Shown: one piece after another, positions 30,641-44,034 of the stretch
How the letters are laid out: every line of letters begins with the position of its first letter
How positions within the stretch are numbered: position 1 is the stretch's first letter
From: Maratus speciosus
Lineage: Eukaryota; Arthropoda; Arachnida; Araneae; Salticidae
Direction: 5' to 3'
NCBI GenBank assembly: GCA_963932465.1
Contig: OZ010795.1
Location: forward strand, 518,325,451-518,389,450
DNA length: 64,000 nucleotides
Notes under the pieces: generated by a model
Told to the model about the DNA's origin: nothing
The model's database searches: none
The model's input: the letters and a program-made list of their open reading frames with translations, nothing else
Program-made: the position numbers and the translations under genes

Positions 30641-33604
30641 AGGTTCTTATTCAAATATTAATTTTTATATCTAAGGGCATATATTGATATAAGAAAAGTG
30701 TCTTTTCTTTGCATATTTCGGTTATTTATAGTATATTAAAGCATGTAAAATAGTAAAATAGGTAGAATATGTAGCAAAATACATATATATAAATAGTAGA
30801 CAAATGCTCACAAGCATAGGATGGTGTGTTTTTTTTCCCCCTCTTTCTCTCTCACTCTGGTGCACTGTAACAGTCTGGGAGTACGTTTTGGGAGAATGGT
30901 AATTACTAGGTTCCAGTCTATTAATAATACACATAGAGCGGATTTATCACTAAGTGAAGAAAAAAAAAGGAAGAGGGAGAACTTATAATATACATTGTTT
31001 TGCTTAGCCATACTAGGTTGTAAATAGCGATGATTTTTGATGTTCTCTGGAATTTTAGTTAGTATTTTAAACTTTTTGTAATTACGATTCCTGCGGAATA
31101 TATTTTAGTTAGTTGCACCTTTAACCAAGTGGTTAAAATAGTGGCTAGATAGTTTTAGGTAAAAGGTTCAAGCAAAGAACATACTTCATTTTATTATTTT
31201 TTATTATTATTTAGTTAAGCAAATTTCTAGTAGAAATAGTTTAATGAGGAAAATGGTATAAATCCATAAATAAAGTGAAAAAAAAATTATAAACATAGTG
31301 GATCTATGATTTTTGACTAATTTTTGATATATTACTGTAAAATATAAAAATTTAATATTTCACTTTTATAATATTTACAATACTTGGAATAATGGTATTA
31401 TCAATGAATAATTAAAAATAATAATAATAATAATAAAAATTGGAAAAGTTACTGTATTATTGGGGTATAATTACTATTGTTGGGGGGGGGGGTAAGTTAT
31501 ATGGTTGGTAAATGGATATACATGACTAAAATGTTTTTTTTCCCAAATTGGCCATACGAAAAAAAAAAAAAATATTTTTTTTGGTTGTGGTGGATTTTAA
31601 AGTAGGGCTCTGAACACTGGTTTTGTAACTACTAGTCATTAGACAAATGGATACATGTAAAAAGCATGTGGTACGCCTCTAAGTTAACCTTTTGCGGGCT
31701 ACACACCACTGTTTTAGGTCCTAATAAAATCCGGTGGACTCTAATTTTAAAAAAAAAAGGGATATTTTTTTAATATAAATGGGGGGGGGGGGGGGAGGGT
31801 GTCTACAAGATAATAAATAGGGAACTCTACAACATTTTAACAAGAATAAATAATTATTTTTATATACACACATATATATATATTTGGAATTCAAGTTAAA
31901 ACACAAAGGGAATACATAAAACAACTCTTTTTTTTTTTCCTCTCTCTTACACAAATAAAGTAATAAATACAATTTATATAACATAAGCAAAAGTATGTGC
32001 ATAGGGTCACTCCGTACGGATAAGTAAGTAAGGAATGTAATATGTAATAACTCGCTGTCAGTTAGTTTCTGTTTACCACGCAATAAGTGCGCGCGCAGGG
32101 CAGGAAAAACATTCAGAGAAGGGATTGTTTTTCTCTCTTGGAGAACTCCCCATCCTCTTTTTGGAGCATCAGTTCACGATCTCTCTTTACAGAAACGAGA
32201 GAAGGAATTCGGGTTCAGAGAAAGGGGAGGATGAAGGGGGAGTGAATAACTACTCAATATTTTTACTTTTTGGTTCATGACAGCGGAATTTTGGAAAAGG
32301 GGATTTTCAAAATTTCTATGGGAACTGCACACATAGATAAAAAAAATGTTGCAGGATAAATTTTTGGGGATGCATAATTAAAAGGGATTTGCACTTTTTA
32401 AAGGGGGGGGTGGTGGTATTTAAACAACGCCTAAATTAATAAGGATATTAGGATAACTGTGGAAGATGGATTAACAGCAGAGTAGGGTATATTTTATAAA
32501 TAATTATTAATATAAAACTGGGCAGAGCCAAAGATAAATATGTATATACATTTTTTTTTGGTTTTGGCAACTTCTTTTGGGGATGTACTTTTTTTTTTTC
32601 TTCCCAAGAAAAGTAAATATATAACAAGGGTATTTACGGTTCCAGTTATTTTACAAACGATTCGAATGAAATGGATACATTATATTTATAGAAATAAAAT
32701 CTTAATCAAATAAACTGATAAGCAGTAAAAACAAAAAAAAAAAGAAAATCAGTAGGTTTGGAAAAGGGCTCCCTATGCACACACATCAATATATAAGATT
32801 CAAATTCATATTGTATTTAAATACAAAACAGATAGTATTGTGCAAAAAAAAAAAAAAAAAAAAAAAAAAATAGTAAATTATGGACAAACATCTGCTTCAC
32901 CTTGCCTGAAAGCATTTTATCACATTTCATATATATATAAAAAATTGTCATGCAGAGGCATGCGGTTTAAAATCAGATAAATAAACAGATAAAAAATTGT
33001 CATGCAGAGTACGTGCAGTAAGAAATTAAATAAATAAAAATAAATTGACCAGCAGGCATTCGGTTGGAAGTTTAAATGTTGTGGCCTCTCTAGCGGACAC
33101 ATAGTTTTAAACATACTGGCATCAAGAAAATTCAATTGGATTTCCCCCCCCTTTTATGAATAAGAAAATAATGAAGACTTTTTTTTTTCTTCTAAATTTG
33201 ATTTTAAATTCTGGTGTCAGTTTTGCATTTCATCTTTTCGGAATACAGATTGCTTGACACCGAAAAGAAATAATTTAAGATTTAAGTGTGCGAAAAAAAA
33301 ATAATAATAATGAATAAATAATTAAGATTAATACTATTTATACCTTATGTATATATATATATTCTACTAGTATAAATAGAAAAACAATTCATATTGTCCT
33401 AAGTAAGTATTTTTATTAATAAATGCTAGTTATGGTGTGTAGAAGGTAGCGGTTACACCCCAAGGGCAATGTTTACTACAGGTCACGAAAATTTAAAGGG
33501 TCAAATGTAAATAAACAGTCGCCTAGCGCCATCTACGTGCATTTCAGAGAAACATGCAAAATGTATTCAAAGACAGGCATGCAGAAATGGTAATTTTATC
33601 TTAC

Positions 33605-33718
33605 CGGTTTTCGCTCTCTGTAGAAATCCTGGATTCAGTCAGGAAGGTTCGCCACATTGCGAGCGCCAGATTTAATTTTTTAACCAGGAGCAACAATTTT
33701 TTTTCTTCTTCTTGTTCA
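33605..33718 (-). other. Candidate antisense exon 3
   Basis: On the minus strand an acceptor GGGTTATTTCAG lies upstream and a donor CCG/GTAAGAT downstream of a 114 bp block richer in GC than its flanks. It has no evident long coding frame. The block includes GGCGCTCGCAATGTGGCG, which faintly resembles retroelement primer-binding regions. Confidence 0.35.
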
Positions 33719-34445
33719 CTGAAATAACCCGCATAGTATTAGCATAGTACATAAAAAGACATTACGTATAGATATATAGGACATTTAAACGGTATTGGGT
33801 TAGAAAATATCTTTAACAAATTAAGATAAAATAAATTAAAGTAGAGGATAATTTTTTTTTTCTCCTCTTTTCGTTAGTCAAAATTTACATTTTTAAAAAG
33901 GAAGGACTATTATCAGATTTAAACAATTTAATCCCGTCAATTGTGGTGCATACTGGATGGTAAAAAATTCATTAACGAATGTAGGTTGCAATTAAATTAA
34001 TAAGAATTTTTATCTATTGGTATATCTTTTTTTTATTTTTTAGTATGTATTAAATTTGAAATAATACAAATTAATTAAATAAATATAACAAAATAAATTT
34101 CATAATACAAGTAAATACGCAAAAAGAAAAACAAAATTAATTATTATTATTTTCTTTTTCTCTCTCTACGGACTCTTTTGGTATATATATATTTTTTAGT
34201 TACGAGGTAATACAGCTTTTTTTTGTTTTTTTTTTAAGTAACATAAAAAATCTACACGTAAGAGAAAATATAGAGTACATAAAAGGGTTTACCAGGGGTA
34301 TCAGAACTGGGAGAGCTAGGTTAAAATGAAAAGAAAATGTATTATTGAACACTGTAGGTTAAAAAAAAAAAAAAAAAATCTATTTATAATTTTTGTTTTC
34401 TCTTGTGGAATAATTAAATCATTATTTAAATTAATTTTTACTTAC

Positions 34446-34572
34446 ATTTTTGTGTGGAGAGCGGAAAGAGGGCGGATCAGCTTCCAGGCATTGATATTCT
34501 CTGCAGGCGGAGATTTATTTTTAGCCGGCCGGCATTGTGTGGAAGAGGATCATGTCTTTCTTCAGGGTTCCC
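34446..34572 (-). other. Candidate antisense exon 2
   Basis: On the minus strand TATTTTTACAG/GG marks an acceptor and AAT/GTAAGTAA a near-consensus donor around a 127 bp GC-richer block. One frame stays open for about 31 codons, then stops. It is the best formed of the three exon-like blocks. Confidence 0.4.
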
Positions 34573-35369
34573 CTGTAAAAATATAGATTGGGTGCAGGTA
34601 TTAGGGTATTGTATTTAAAAAAATAAGGGTTTCCATATACAACAACAAAAAAAAAAAAAAAAAAAAAAAAGAAAGAAAGAAAGAAAAAACATTCGTGGTT
34701 TTAATTCAATTTTAAGAGTATCAGTTGAAAACGATATTTATATATTTTAGATAAGAGTATTCGTAGAGTTATTATTGATAATTTTTTTTCCTTGTTTTCT
34801 TTTTTTTTCTCTCGGGGTGAATACAAAATTAATTGTTTGGGATATTTTAATATAAAGTACACAGAACCCGTTTATTCTGCAATATACTGTAAATTCGAAG
34901 GCGCGGTTCAACTTTATTAGTTACGAATTAAGTTTCGTCTTATACAGGTGTCAGTAAAAGTGAGGGATTCCAATGAACAGGAATAACATTTTTGGATGTT
35001 ATATTTTAAGAAAGTATATCGAGTTTTTCTTAGCACTTTTCATAGGTCTAAATGGAACTAACATTTATAGGGGAGACAGTAATCAAATAAGGATATCAGA
35101 TGCTGTTTGTAAGAAAACAGGCTACAGTTCCGTACGGGAGGAAGTGAAACTGGTTTCGTGGAATGTCATTGATGCAGCAAAATGGCTACTAGGCTTCCGT
35201 ATTTGCATTACAAACACTTGTATTATAGTTAATTATTATAGTAAATAGTACGAAAAGAAATTGTTTTTGTTGCGTAGGCGGTGTATAGGGTGCAGATTAA
35301 GGAATACGGAGAAGTAATGTAAAGATAATACATGTATTACAGGGATTAATAGAAGTAATTGTTACTTAC

Positions 35370-35540
35370 TTTGCAAACGGAATATCCACGTCTCTCTCTT
35401 AAGGGCCACTCCAGCTCGTACTAGACTTGGCTTGGCATTAAGGGGTGACCTTCGGCCGCTCTGGAATTATCACTTTCCAGCCTGTTTCGATACATTATAA
35501 TGGGCGATTCTAAGTGTTATCGATGGCAGGTAACGGGTAG
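35370..35540 (-). other. Candidate antisense exon 1
   Basis: On the minus strand ACTTTTCCAG/CTACCC could be an acceptor and GCAAA/GTAAGTAAC a near-consensus donor around a 171 bp GC-richer block. All frames contain stops, so it would be non-coding or untranslated. Confidence 0.35.
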
Positions 35541-36899
35541 CTGGAAAAGTGGATATTTTTTTTTCTTCTTTCTCCTCTTTTGTTGACGCTATTAGAAATT
35601 GTAATTTTACGATAGCTTGTATTGCACTGTTTGCTAGGGTGGTTAAAGTATCTATTGAGGAAAAGGGAGTAGTGAAGCGGTGAATGAGTGGAAACAATCC
35701 ACTTATTTATATGAAAGAAAAGAATAAATAGAAGAAGAGTGTTTAAGTAATTTATTTAAAATAAAGTAACATGATAATACTTACACTCATAATTTGTAAT
35801 TTCAGATAAAGGATTCAGTCACAAAATAATATGAAATACTGTTTTTTTTTCTTTTCTGCTTTCTTTTGTTTTTAAATTTCTACTATCTCTATCTCCTTCT
35901 CTGGGTGGAAGTGCTGTTTTTGTTTTGTTTTGTTTTTTTGTTTTTTTTTTAAGTCTGAGACTGAGTTTCTTATATTTGAGAGAATATTAATAGTTATTTG
36001 GTTAACTTTTAATTAGAGGGTACGTTTAGAGAATCACGTAATTTACTGAATGAAAGTATCGAATTTACTATATGAGAATCAATTTTAGATATTGTGGTTG
36101 CATAGTTTTAAAAATATATGTGTGTTGTAAACTATAAAGGTAGTGAAATAATTGTAAAAAAAGTATTTGAAAAATGTAAGAATATGTATTGATATATTTG
36201 CTTGTTTGGTAGTTAAATGATTATTCGGGGTAAAAAGTTATGTTGGTAAATATGTTTCATTGTGTGTTATAAACCTTTCTTAATATGGATATTTAAATGT
36301 TGTACTTATGTAGTCATGAACTGAATACTTGCTTTGTGTAAAAAAGTGTGCTAAACTTTGTGGATCAGTATTTAAACTCTTTGGCATAATTAATTAGGTT
36401 CCTGATTTTGGGATTTTATCTTTTATGATTAACTTTTTGTTTTTTCTTCTAAATTGGTACACATATATACAATTTTTGGGAACATTCAGGGACTGTACCT
36501 TCATCACAGAGAGACAGAACTCATGCAGTATGCGGCTGTGATGGTTATGGGGAACACTGCTTTAGGGACCGTATACAAATCTGCATAAAACCGTGGACAG
36601 AATAAGAAGGAATATTCATCTTATGTACAATGTACAATTTAGGGTACAGGCATATTTTAATGAACTATACAGATAACATCAGCGTGTATTTGATAATGAA
36701 CATTCATATCTCTGCACGGACTTCACAGAGTTTTGAACACTACGGAAGAGGTGAATCAGGGAGCATAGAGGAGAAGCCCCAGTGCCTTACAGATCTGCAA
36801 CGTCCAGCCGTTGGAGAGGCTTTCGGTGTTTGATAAGGACATCGGTCCACTTGAAAGATGTTATAGTTCCTGTACATGGACTTTCAAGTGCTTTGTGTT

Positions 36900-36912
36900 G
36901 GGGGGGAAGTAA
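36900..36912 (+). promoter_or_regulatory. Polypurine tract of the Gypsy element
   Basis: GGGGGGGAAGTAA directly abuts the TG of the 3' LTR. It is the expected position and composition for plus-strand priming. Confidence 0.85.
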
Positions 36913-38582
36913 TGTTGGCATGATTTCAACATTTTGGATATTTAGAACTATTTTTTTGAAGGAAAAAGATATATATATATATGAATAAGTTTACTGTCGA
37001 TATCATCTATGTATATATTTATCTAAGTGATTATTTTATCTAATTGATTAATTTTTTAATTCAAGTTTTTTTTTTCAATGTACAGTATTATTGTTTTTAT
37101 GTATGCATTTATTAATACATTATTATTATTTTATTAAGGATGGGTACCAAGAGCATTAAGTATTTTCCCAGGCAAGTGTTTTGCTAAGGGGAAAGCTTAA
37201 TTGCCAGTTACTATCTGTATGTATGATATTACGATGTAAAGTAAAGAATTGGACAGTTTTGGTACAAAAGAGGGACTTTTATGACCTCATGTTTTATGGG
37301 ACAGCTGCAGGATCTTCGTGTGGGAGCCCGCGGTCTCGTGGGAAAGTGGGGTTTGAAATATCGGATGTAGGAGGGTCGGAAGGCCCTGTGCATTCCGGGG
37401 ACCCATTGACCACTGGCCGACATGAAGGCGGGTCCAGGCAGCGGCGAGTGGTTGGAGATTTTAATTATGCTGAATATGTTAATTCGCATCCACCACTCAG
37501 GGCCGCACATGCAAATTTTTAACAGAGAGAGATTTTCTTTTTCTCGAAAAAAAATACAGATGTACAAAAAGAGTTCCAGAGTGCGGTGGTTATTTTTTTC
37601 CAAGCCCTTTTTGGCTGATCTGCCCATGTTTACTTGCTCTGTCTATGACGAGCAATATAGTAGTGTTAATTTTTTTTTTAAAAATGATTTAAACATTTTT
37701 GCTTTTGGCCCAGACCTGGGTGGAATTTAGTGTAAATAAAACTAAAATTACGGAACACGAATATGTGTGTTGTGGTTCTACAAACAAAAAAAAAGAACTT
37801 TTGGATATATATATATATACTGTCAAGTCTACAACTCTAAAAGGATCTTGTGACCCCAATGGGGAAAAAGGTACGATGTTATGGATGTTCTCTTTTCTAT
37901 TGTGTACCGTTTTAATATCAAATGTTTTGAATTGGGAATAGGGTGCCCAGGAGAACTTGTCAACTTCAATTAATATCCAAATTAGTGTTTTTTTTTCATG
38001 AGTTATTATTTTGGATGGTAAAAGTATGAATTATTTAATTGTAACTTAATATAATTTGCCTGTGGTGTAAATAAATTATGTATTATTATTAATTCCCTTC
38101 TTTGTTATTATTTGTTAAAAGTCTTGCTAATTACTTATTTTACGTATTTAGAAATTACCTGACTGCTTAATATTATTATTAGACCATATATGTAAAAGCC
38201 ATAATTAAAATTATCTTGTAGGGTTGGTTTGTCTGAAAATTGGGGAGTTATATTTATTGGTTTTGATTTTATTATATATTTCCCTTCAAACCAATTGGCC
38301 ATAGGTTAGTTATCTTCTAAACATTTCACAACGCATTGTCTTATTTATTCAAGATAACCTTTTAGGTAAATGACCGTAGGTTATCTATTAACTAACTAGG
38401 CTTTTACGATCACCAGGTTCTCTATAATTAGAGGCCCCTATAAGATAGATTTTCTTTTGGATCAAGTAAGTTCGGAGAAAAGGGTGCGCCCAACACTCTT
38501 GTTAGCTTGTGCTAGGGAATTTATAGATAAATTAAGATATTCATTAACCTAATTTTTAATAGTTGTCTAGATCTTGCCAGCA
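36913..38582 (+). repeat. 3' LTR of the Gypsy element (1670 bp)
   Basis: Nearly identical to 22353-24021. It has one additional C before AAGCCC and one T/A change at the TTTTTAAAA junction. Confidence 0.96.
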
Positions 38583-38587
38583 GTGTT
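38583..38587. repeat. Target-site duplication GTGTT, right copy
   Basis: Follows the terminal CA of the 3' LTR. Confidence 0.95.
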
Positions 38588-40468
38588 AATTTTTCATTCA
38601 AATTAATCTATTTTCAAAATTTATTTCCCTTTCTTCTGTGTAACGCTAGCATTCAAAAATCATTTTTCTTTATGTCTAATTTAGGTGCAATTGTTATACT
38701 CACATAAATATTCTTTTGTTGACATTTATTAGGTAAAAATCTTTTCTTTCTTCTGTTAAAAGCTATCATTCAGAAAATTTTTTATTTGTTACTGCTGATT
38801 TAAACACAATTCCTTTCCCCGCATAAATATTCTTTATTGATATTTTATTTGTTAAACGCAGCTTCTTTTACAAATCTGTTTATATAATCTGATGATCAAT
38901 AGTTAATTTAAGCTTGCTGGCGTCTCGTAAGTGCATCAATGACTCAAAAATTTCATTTACATCTGCTTGCAAATAGATATTTGTCATTAACTATCCTCAC
39001 CGTTTAACTTTATGTAAGCAATAATAGGTTTGCTTTATTATTTCACTTATTAATTCGTTCCCAAATGTGATTTCTGTCCTTGGCGTTTATCTCGTTCAAA
39101 TTTTAATATATATCCCAGTTTAACGGTTATTTTGTGATTGGCGTATTGGCTCAAGACAGATGTATTTTGGCGTATGAAATTACGCAGATGGAAGAACACT
39201 TCACCTCTGCTATTGCTGATAAAACCTCAATAATTTCCTTACCATGGGGCCACCACTAATTTTACATCTTAGCCTAAATAAAGATTTTTCCATGGAAAAC
39301 TTGTTTGTTGAATTTTTGCCTGATGAACTTACCACGGGAAACGGATTTTGACTGGGGTTTGCTAGGTATATCGTTATATCGACATATACATCGTTTTTGT
39401 ACTACCAACTTAGTCCATATAAACCAGCCTTCAACATCATTATATCCGAATATCAACAACTTCATAGTAGGTTACAATTAATACATTTTTCGAATATTAA
39501 TTTCATATTTCTTAATTCATAGTATAATTTTTTTTAATTACAAGTTCAATGTATTTATGTTTGGAATTTTTAGAATTATAACAACACAAAAAATTATCAC
39601 ATTAGGATTATTATTTCAGGAGATATTAAAAAAAATATGAAAATGTAATTTAAAATTAGAAGCTCCAAATTTTGAATTTTATAATTCAAAAACTTATCAT
39701 CTGAATGATTTTAAATTTAGTTTTTAGGCATAGTTTGGACCGAAGATTTAAAATATATTGTCAAAATTATGTGTTGCTATTGAAAAAAAAAGTTTGGTTT
39801 TATTTGTTTTTTTAGATTGCCTACCAAGCAATTTTTCTATACATAATTTAAAAGCAGACTTTATTTCCAATCGTTTGGTACCAGTAATTTAATTGTATTA
39901 TAATTAGTTGCAGAGTTAGTAGGAGTGTTTATTTTTTTCCCCACGACTGTTCATATGAATCTGTATCTGTACATTCTGCGCCTGTTACTTCCAGTACGCA
40001 ATGCGTACACAATTGAATAAGGTCAATAACAATAGAAATGGAAATCTGTTAGCAAGCTGCACAGTATATTTTAAACGAAATAGAATTTCAATTTTTACTA
40101 ATAATAATATGTCTAAAGATGTTAGTTTATTTTAATCGTCTGAAAAAAACCAAATATCTAGAAGACAACATCAGATGTACAGCAAATAAAGGCTGGTTTG
40201 TAAAATTTAAATCACGTTTGAATTAACTAAACTGCATTGCAATAAGTTTATTACCAAATTATGGAAATTTTTAATAATTAAATTAATAATAAGGAAACTA
40301 ACACAATTAACCAAATAATCGTTGTAATATAGAATTAAAATTGACTTTTTAAGATTTTTTACTGTGACTTATTAAAGCAGCACACACGTTCATGTCACTA
40401 GAAATTCATACAAATTTTATTAAGAAAAATCCAAATCAAGCTGTAATATGTATTTTCTTAAAACAACG

Positions 40469-40508
<40 letters not shown>
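38588..40508. other. Unannotated AT-rich region
   Basis: No gene or recognisable element. It ends in a (TA)n tract (40474-40500) that abuts Helitron family C. Confidence 0.5.
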
Positions 40509-40509
<1 letters not shown>

Positions 40510-42548
40510 TAGGGGGCTCTGCCTCCTGCAAGTTACGCTCGCCAACCCCCATTCAGACAACGCAGAATCTAAAAACACGCTAACCTGATGGGTTTTTAAA
40601 ATATTGGAGAAGATTGAATTATACTGAAAAAAGCTGTGCAGATTTCCTTGTAAACGGTATTAAAGAGGATCAGTTAAACATTTGAAAATAAGCTAAAATA
40701 AAATAAATTAAGTACACAGAGGCTTTGTCTCCCGGTATTTTAAAACAATCTCTATAACAATAGCCTAAGTCATGTGACTATCATCAACAGTTCCGGGCGG
40801 ACCGCTTCGCTTTTTATACTCTAGGTGCCATTTAGGTACTTTAATAATCGCCAGGCACAGGTGATAAGTCACCAAACATTATTCTATCACCATCATTTCA
40901 TCTATATTATAATAGTTCAAGCCATCAACTGCCATAAACAAATATACGGCCTGATTTCTTCGCCTTTTATATGAAAGTTTGGAACAGATGTCATATACGC
41001 CAATCTGGGGAAAGCATCAACAGCATAAACAACAACATCCGGCTTACCATATCAAGCAAAATAATGATACTCTGGCGCCAGTTAAGTACCCGTTGTATAT
41101 ATGACATTGGCGTTAGAAAAAAATCGCGCCAATATGAGGCCATATATGACATCTGTGCCGAAAGTTTTCCATTTTGATTAAAAAACCAAATTTTTTTCGA
41201 ATAAAACTACATAAAAGTTGCCATGGTCGCAAAGAATTCTTGGTATTGTTACGCTAGCCGGGTGCAAATCTGGCCAATACCTTTTTTTAACTCGCCAGTT
41301 AGCATTTTTTTGAGAGGTAAATTAAAACATTGATTTGAAGTTGAAATTAAATGTCATGGTTTGTTGCATGTTGCATTATTTAATATTTAGCCAGATGTCA
41401 TATACGCACCGCAGGTTTGGCGTGATTTTTTTTTTTTTTTTTTACTAAAATTTGACAAAAACCTCGTTTTCGAATACCAGTTACATATGTATTTTTGGTA
41501 CTACTTAGTTATCCCGTCAACTAAAAATCTATCGCCAAACTATAAGATTAAATGCCAATAATGGTTGATTGTAAATGTCACATTCACTTGACTTTAAGCA
41601 AGTTACACGTATTTACGTCATCAAGTGATTTTTATTTCGACGTTTTATTTGTATATTTATTAATGTTATACTAATTTATCTGTTCTTTCGTTATTTAAAA
41701 TAAAAATTATGTCAATTTGTATAATTTGGCGAAATTGGTTGATGGAATAACTAAGTAGTACTGTATTTTTAAATTATTTTCTATTATTTTCAAAAGGAAA
41801 TAACAAAAAAAAATGATAATAATTGATAATTATAGAACAAAATATTTTATGTAATTTTAAAAAGAAATAAAAGTAAATAAACATTTATTATTAAATAAAC
41901 AACAATAGCCTGGTTACCATGTCAATCAAAATAATGCCATTTTGGCTCCAATTGGGTACCCTGGACGTTTTGTATTTTAAATAAAATGAATGAAAGAATT
42001 ATATTTTAAATGAAATTAATGAAATATAAAAAAATACGACGGAAAAAAGTTTGGCGATTTATCACCTGCTTCTCGCTAACATAAAAATACCGAGTTCTTG
42101 ATTTCTCTATCAGAATCTTTCGATTTGGCGAAAGAATGTTCAAGTAAATTGAATTATGAATAAAAGTAACATGATACATTTCTTAGCATACATTTAAGGG
42201 AGGCGAAACTGTTCGCCAAACTGGTCGCGAAATTAGTTTAAAATAACCTTTTCTGAGATTAAAATTTGAGTTGCCATCATTAGAAAAATGTATTAAAAAT
42301 TAGAAAAAAATTAATATTTCGAAAACTAAATCGAATTTAAAAATTCTAATAACAGTTTTGAGATCTGCGTATCAATATAGATTTTTGGTGTTAATTTCAT
42401 CGCAAAGTATTCCATATTTTAGGAGAAATCGCCGTGAAACATAATCAGTTGTTTAATCAGTCGTTTCAAAGAATAGTTTCATAAATTAGTTACATTTCAG
42501 GCGTTTCATACTATCCGTTTCAGTAGGATTTTATATATATAGGGTAGA
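40509..42548 (-). mobile_element. Helitron family C, full-length non-autonomous copy (2.04 kb)
   Basis: The left end reads CTAGGGGGCTCTGCCTCC, the reverse complement of a Helitron 3' hairpin plus CTAG. The right end ...AGGGTAGA is followed by T, complementing a 5' TC start. It matches the copy at 56159-61294 but lacks the Helitron and MITE inserted there, so it serves as the empty site for both (about 41103-41108 and 42530-42540). There is no ORF of note. Confidence 0.85.
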
Positions 42549-43776
42549 TATATCGCGGTAATTTATTATATTATTTCTTTATGAAAATTGACTGTGGATC
42601 TATTGCAATCTTTCTTAATAATTTTGTATTTCGATTAGTGCGGTAATATTGCGGGAAGAGTTAACTATATTAATCGAAAAAAATCTGTGTTGCTTTTTTG
42701 TAGTGGATTTTCAATTTAAAATAGGTGAATGCAGATTACTAAAAATCTCCCCCGCCCCTTTTTGAAAATTTAATTTTTAAAGCCATATAAAAAAAAAAAA
42801 AAAACTTAATAACTATCCTTTATATTATAAGTCGAATTTCTCTTCTTTAATGCAAAAAATAATTTAAAGGAAATGAGAAAAATCGCTTAGATGTGTGTAA
42901 TGTATAATATTTTTCTATATCTTTCTGTATTATCCAACTACAAGTTAAAATGCTTGAGCATATTTTTTTAAAACAGCATTTTCAAAACTTTTCGACATAG
43001 TTGAGAAGCACTTATGAATATTTATGTATTGTCTGTCTGTTTTTCTGTCCGTGCTTTAACGCGTGTAAATATGCTACGATGTCCATAAAATTTTATTGAG
43101 GATTAATATATTATGTTTGCTGTTAAAAAGTTAAGTGTGTAGAGATTATCGTTTGCTTATGTCAGTTTAGTTATCTCGATATGTCTATCTGTCTTTCTTT
43201 TCGTGCTTTAACTCTTGTAAATATAGCCTCATTTTCATAATTTTTTTGTGTTATTGAAATTGAAGTGAAGTTCTTTATCAGTGAAGCACTGTGCATCAAC
43301 GAAGCATGTACTGAAGCAATTAACCCTTTATCTACTGACGGTACTTATAAGTACCATTAAAATAACTTGTTATAAAATTCATTTAATACATCGATTAGTT
43401 CTAAAACAGTTTACAATGAGTTATAGACGCATTATTTTATATTATTCCAAAAGCATTATTGATTACACAAAAGAAAAATATTTTTAAAAGGACGATTTAT
43501 TTTGCCTTTGCATCTTTTCAGCTTTCTTAGCGTTGGGGAAGGCGGGGGGTGATTTTTCAATTCAGAAATATTTCTATATTTCTATTGTAAGAACAATATA
43601 TTTGTACATTTCCTAATTCTACAAAATACTAAGAAAAATATTTAACCCCTTGAAAGGCAAGCAAAAATGTCTCTAAATATTGAATTCTCACTGGGATAAT
43701 CGAAAAATTTTATTTTTAAATAAGGGAAAGCAATTTTTCAATGATTTTTCTCCAAAGTTAAAAATATAAAATTTAG
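42549..43776. repeat. Diverged repeat region
   Basis: Parts resemble 50285-50345 and 54830-55030 (AAAAAATAGTTTAWAGGAAA-type segments). A ~155 bp unit with TGTCTGTCTG...CGTGCTTTAAC is repeated at about 43025 and 43180. GGTACTTATAAGTACC near 43339 is a perfect 16 bp palindrome. No gene was recognised. Confidence 0.45.
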
Positions 43777-44019
43777 TTAAAATTTTCTGGTGAGAATCTT
43801 GTTTAAATTAGGTGGGATACACTCTTTACAGACTGTCGCCGCCAACGTATTGAGATAGGTCCCCACATAGAGGTCCCCAATGTGTATTGAAGATTTTTGT
43901 TGGAATGGAAGTGGAATAGAGTGCTGACGTCCAAGACCTGTCTTTAGATCTCGAAAAAGGTGAAAATCATTCGGTGCCAGCCGAACTGATAGCCCAACAG
44001 CTTCCTTCACAAATTCCAT
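43777..44019 (-). pseudogene. Mariner-type transposase C-terminal fragment, left arm of a palindrome
   Basis: The minus-strand frame contains LAPNDFHLFRDLKTGLG, matching the conserved SPDLAPSDxHLF region at the end of mariner transposases, where the last catalytic aspartate lies. Only ~80 residues remain. An inverted copy of the same fragment starts ~20 bp away. Confidence 0.75.
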
Positions 44020-44034
44020 GGGATGTGTTCGATT

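Larger units (their letters stand above)
29895..36899 (+). other. 7 kb non-coding 3' region of the Gypsy element
   Basis: An env gene would be expected here in an infectious lineage, but no long ORF is present. The largest sense ORF is 91 aa (34973-35248) with a hydrophobic N-terminal part and no known motif. The region is AT-rich with many homopolymers. It has a tandem repeat at 29990-30640, minus-strand exon-like blocks at 33605-35540 and a GC-richer last ~430 bp before the PPT. Confidence 0.8.
22353..38582 (+). mobile_element. Giant Ty3/Gypsy LTR retrotransposon (16.2 kb)
   Basis: Direct LTRs of 1669 and 1670 bp start TGTTGGCATG and end CCAGCA. They are flanked by the duplication GTGTT (22348-22352 and 38583-38587). 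A PBS follows the 5' LTR and a polypurine tract precedes the 3' LTR. Domain order is gag, protease, RT, RNase H, integrase, as in Metaviridae. I found about two differences between the LTRs (one extra C, one T/A change in a homopolymer region), so it is very young. It is unusually long because ~7 kb of non-coding sequence lies between pol and the 3' LTR. Pol has two frame breaks, so this copy is probably not autonomous unless these are assembly errors. Confidence 0.97.

Noticed and set aside
33605..33718. Minus-strand LTR element start, because GGCGCTCGCAATGTGGCG resembles a primer-binding region
   Set aside because: No LTR end (CA) precedes it on that strand and no reverse LTR pair exists.
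29895..36899. Envelope gene after pol
   Set aside because: No long ORF, signal peptide plus transmembrane pair or furin-like site was found. The 91 aa ORF at 34973-35248 is too short and has no motif.
43319..43345. piggyBac-type end (TTAACCCTTTATC)
   Set aside because: Similar TTAACCC strings occur at 7191, 13770 and 43641, but no inverted partner ending GGGTTAA was found at a sensible distance.
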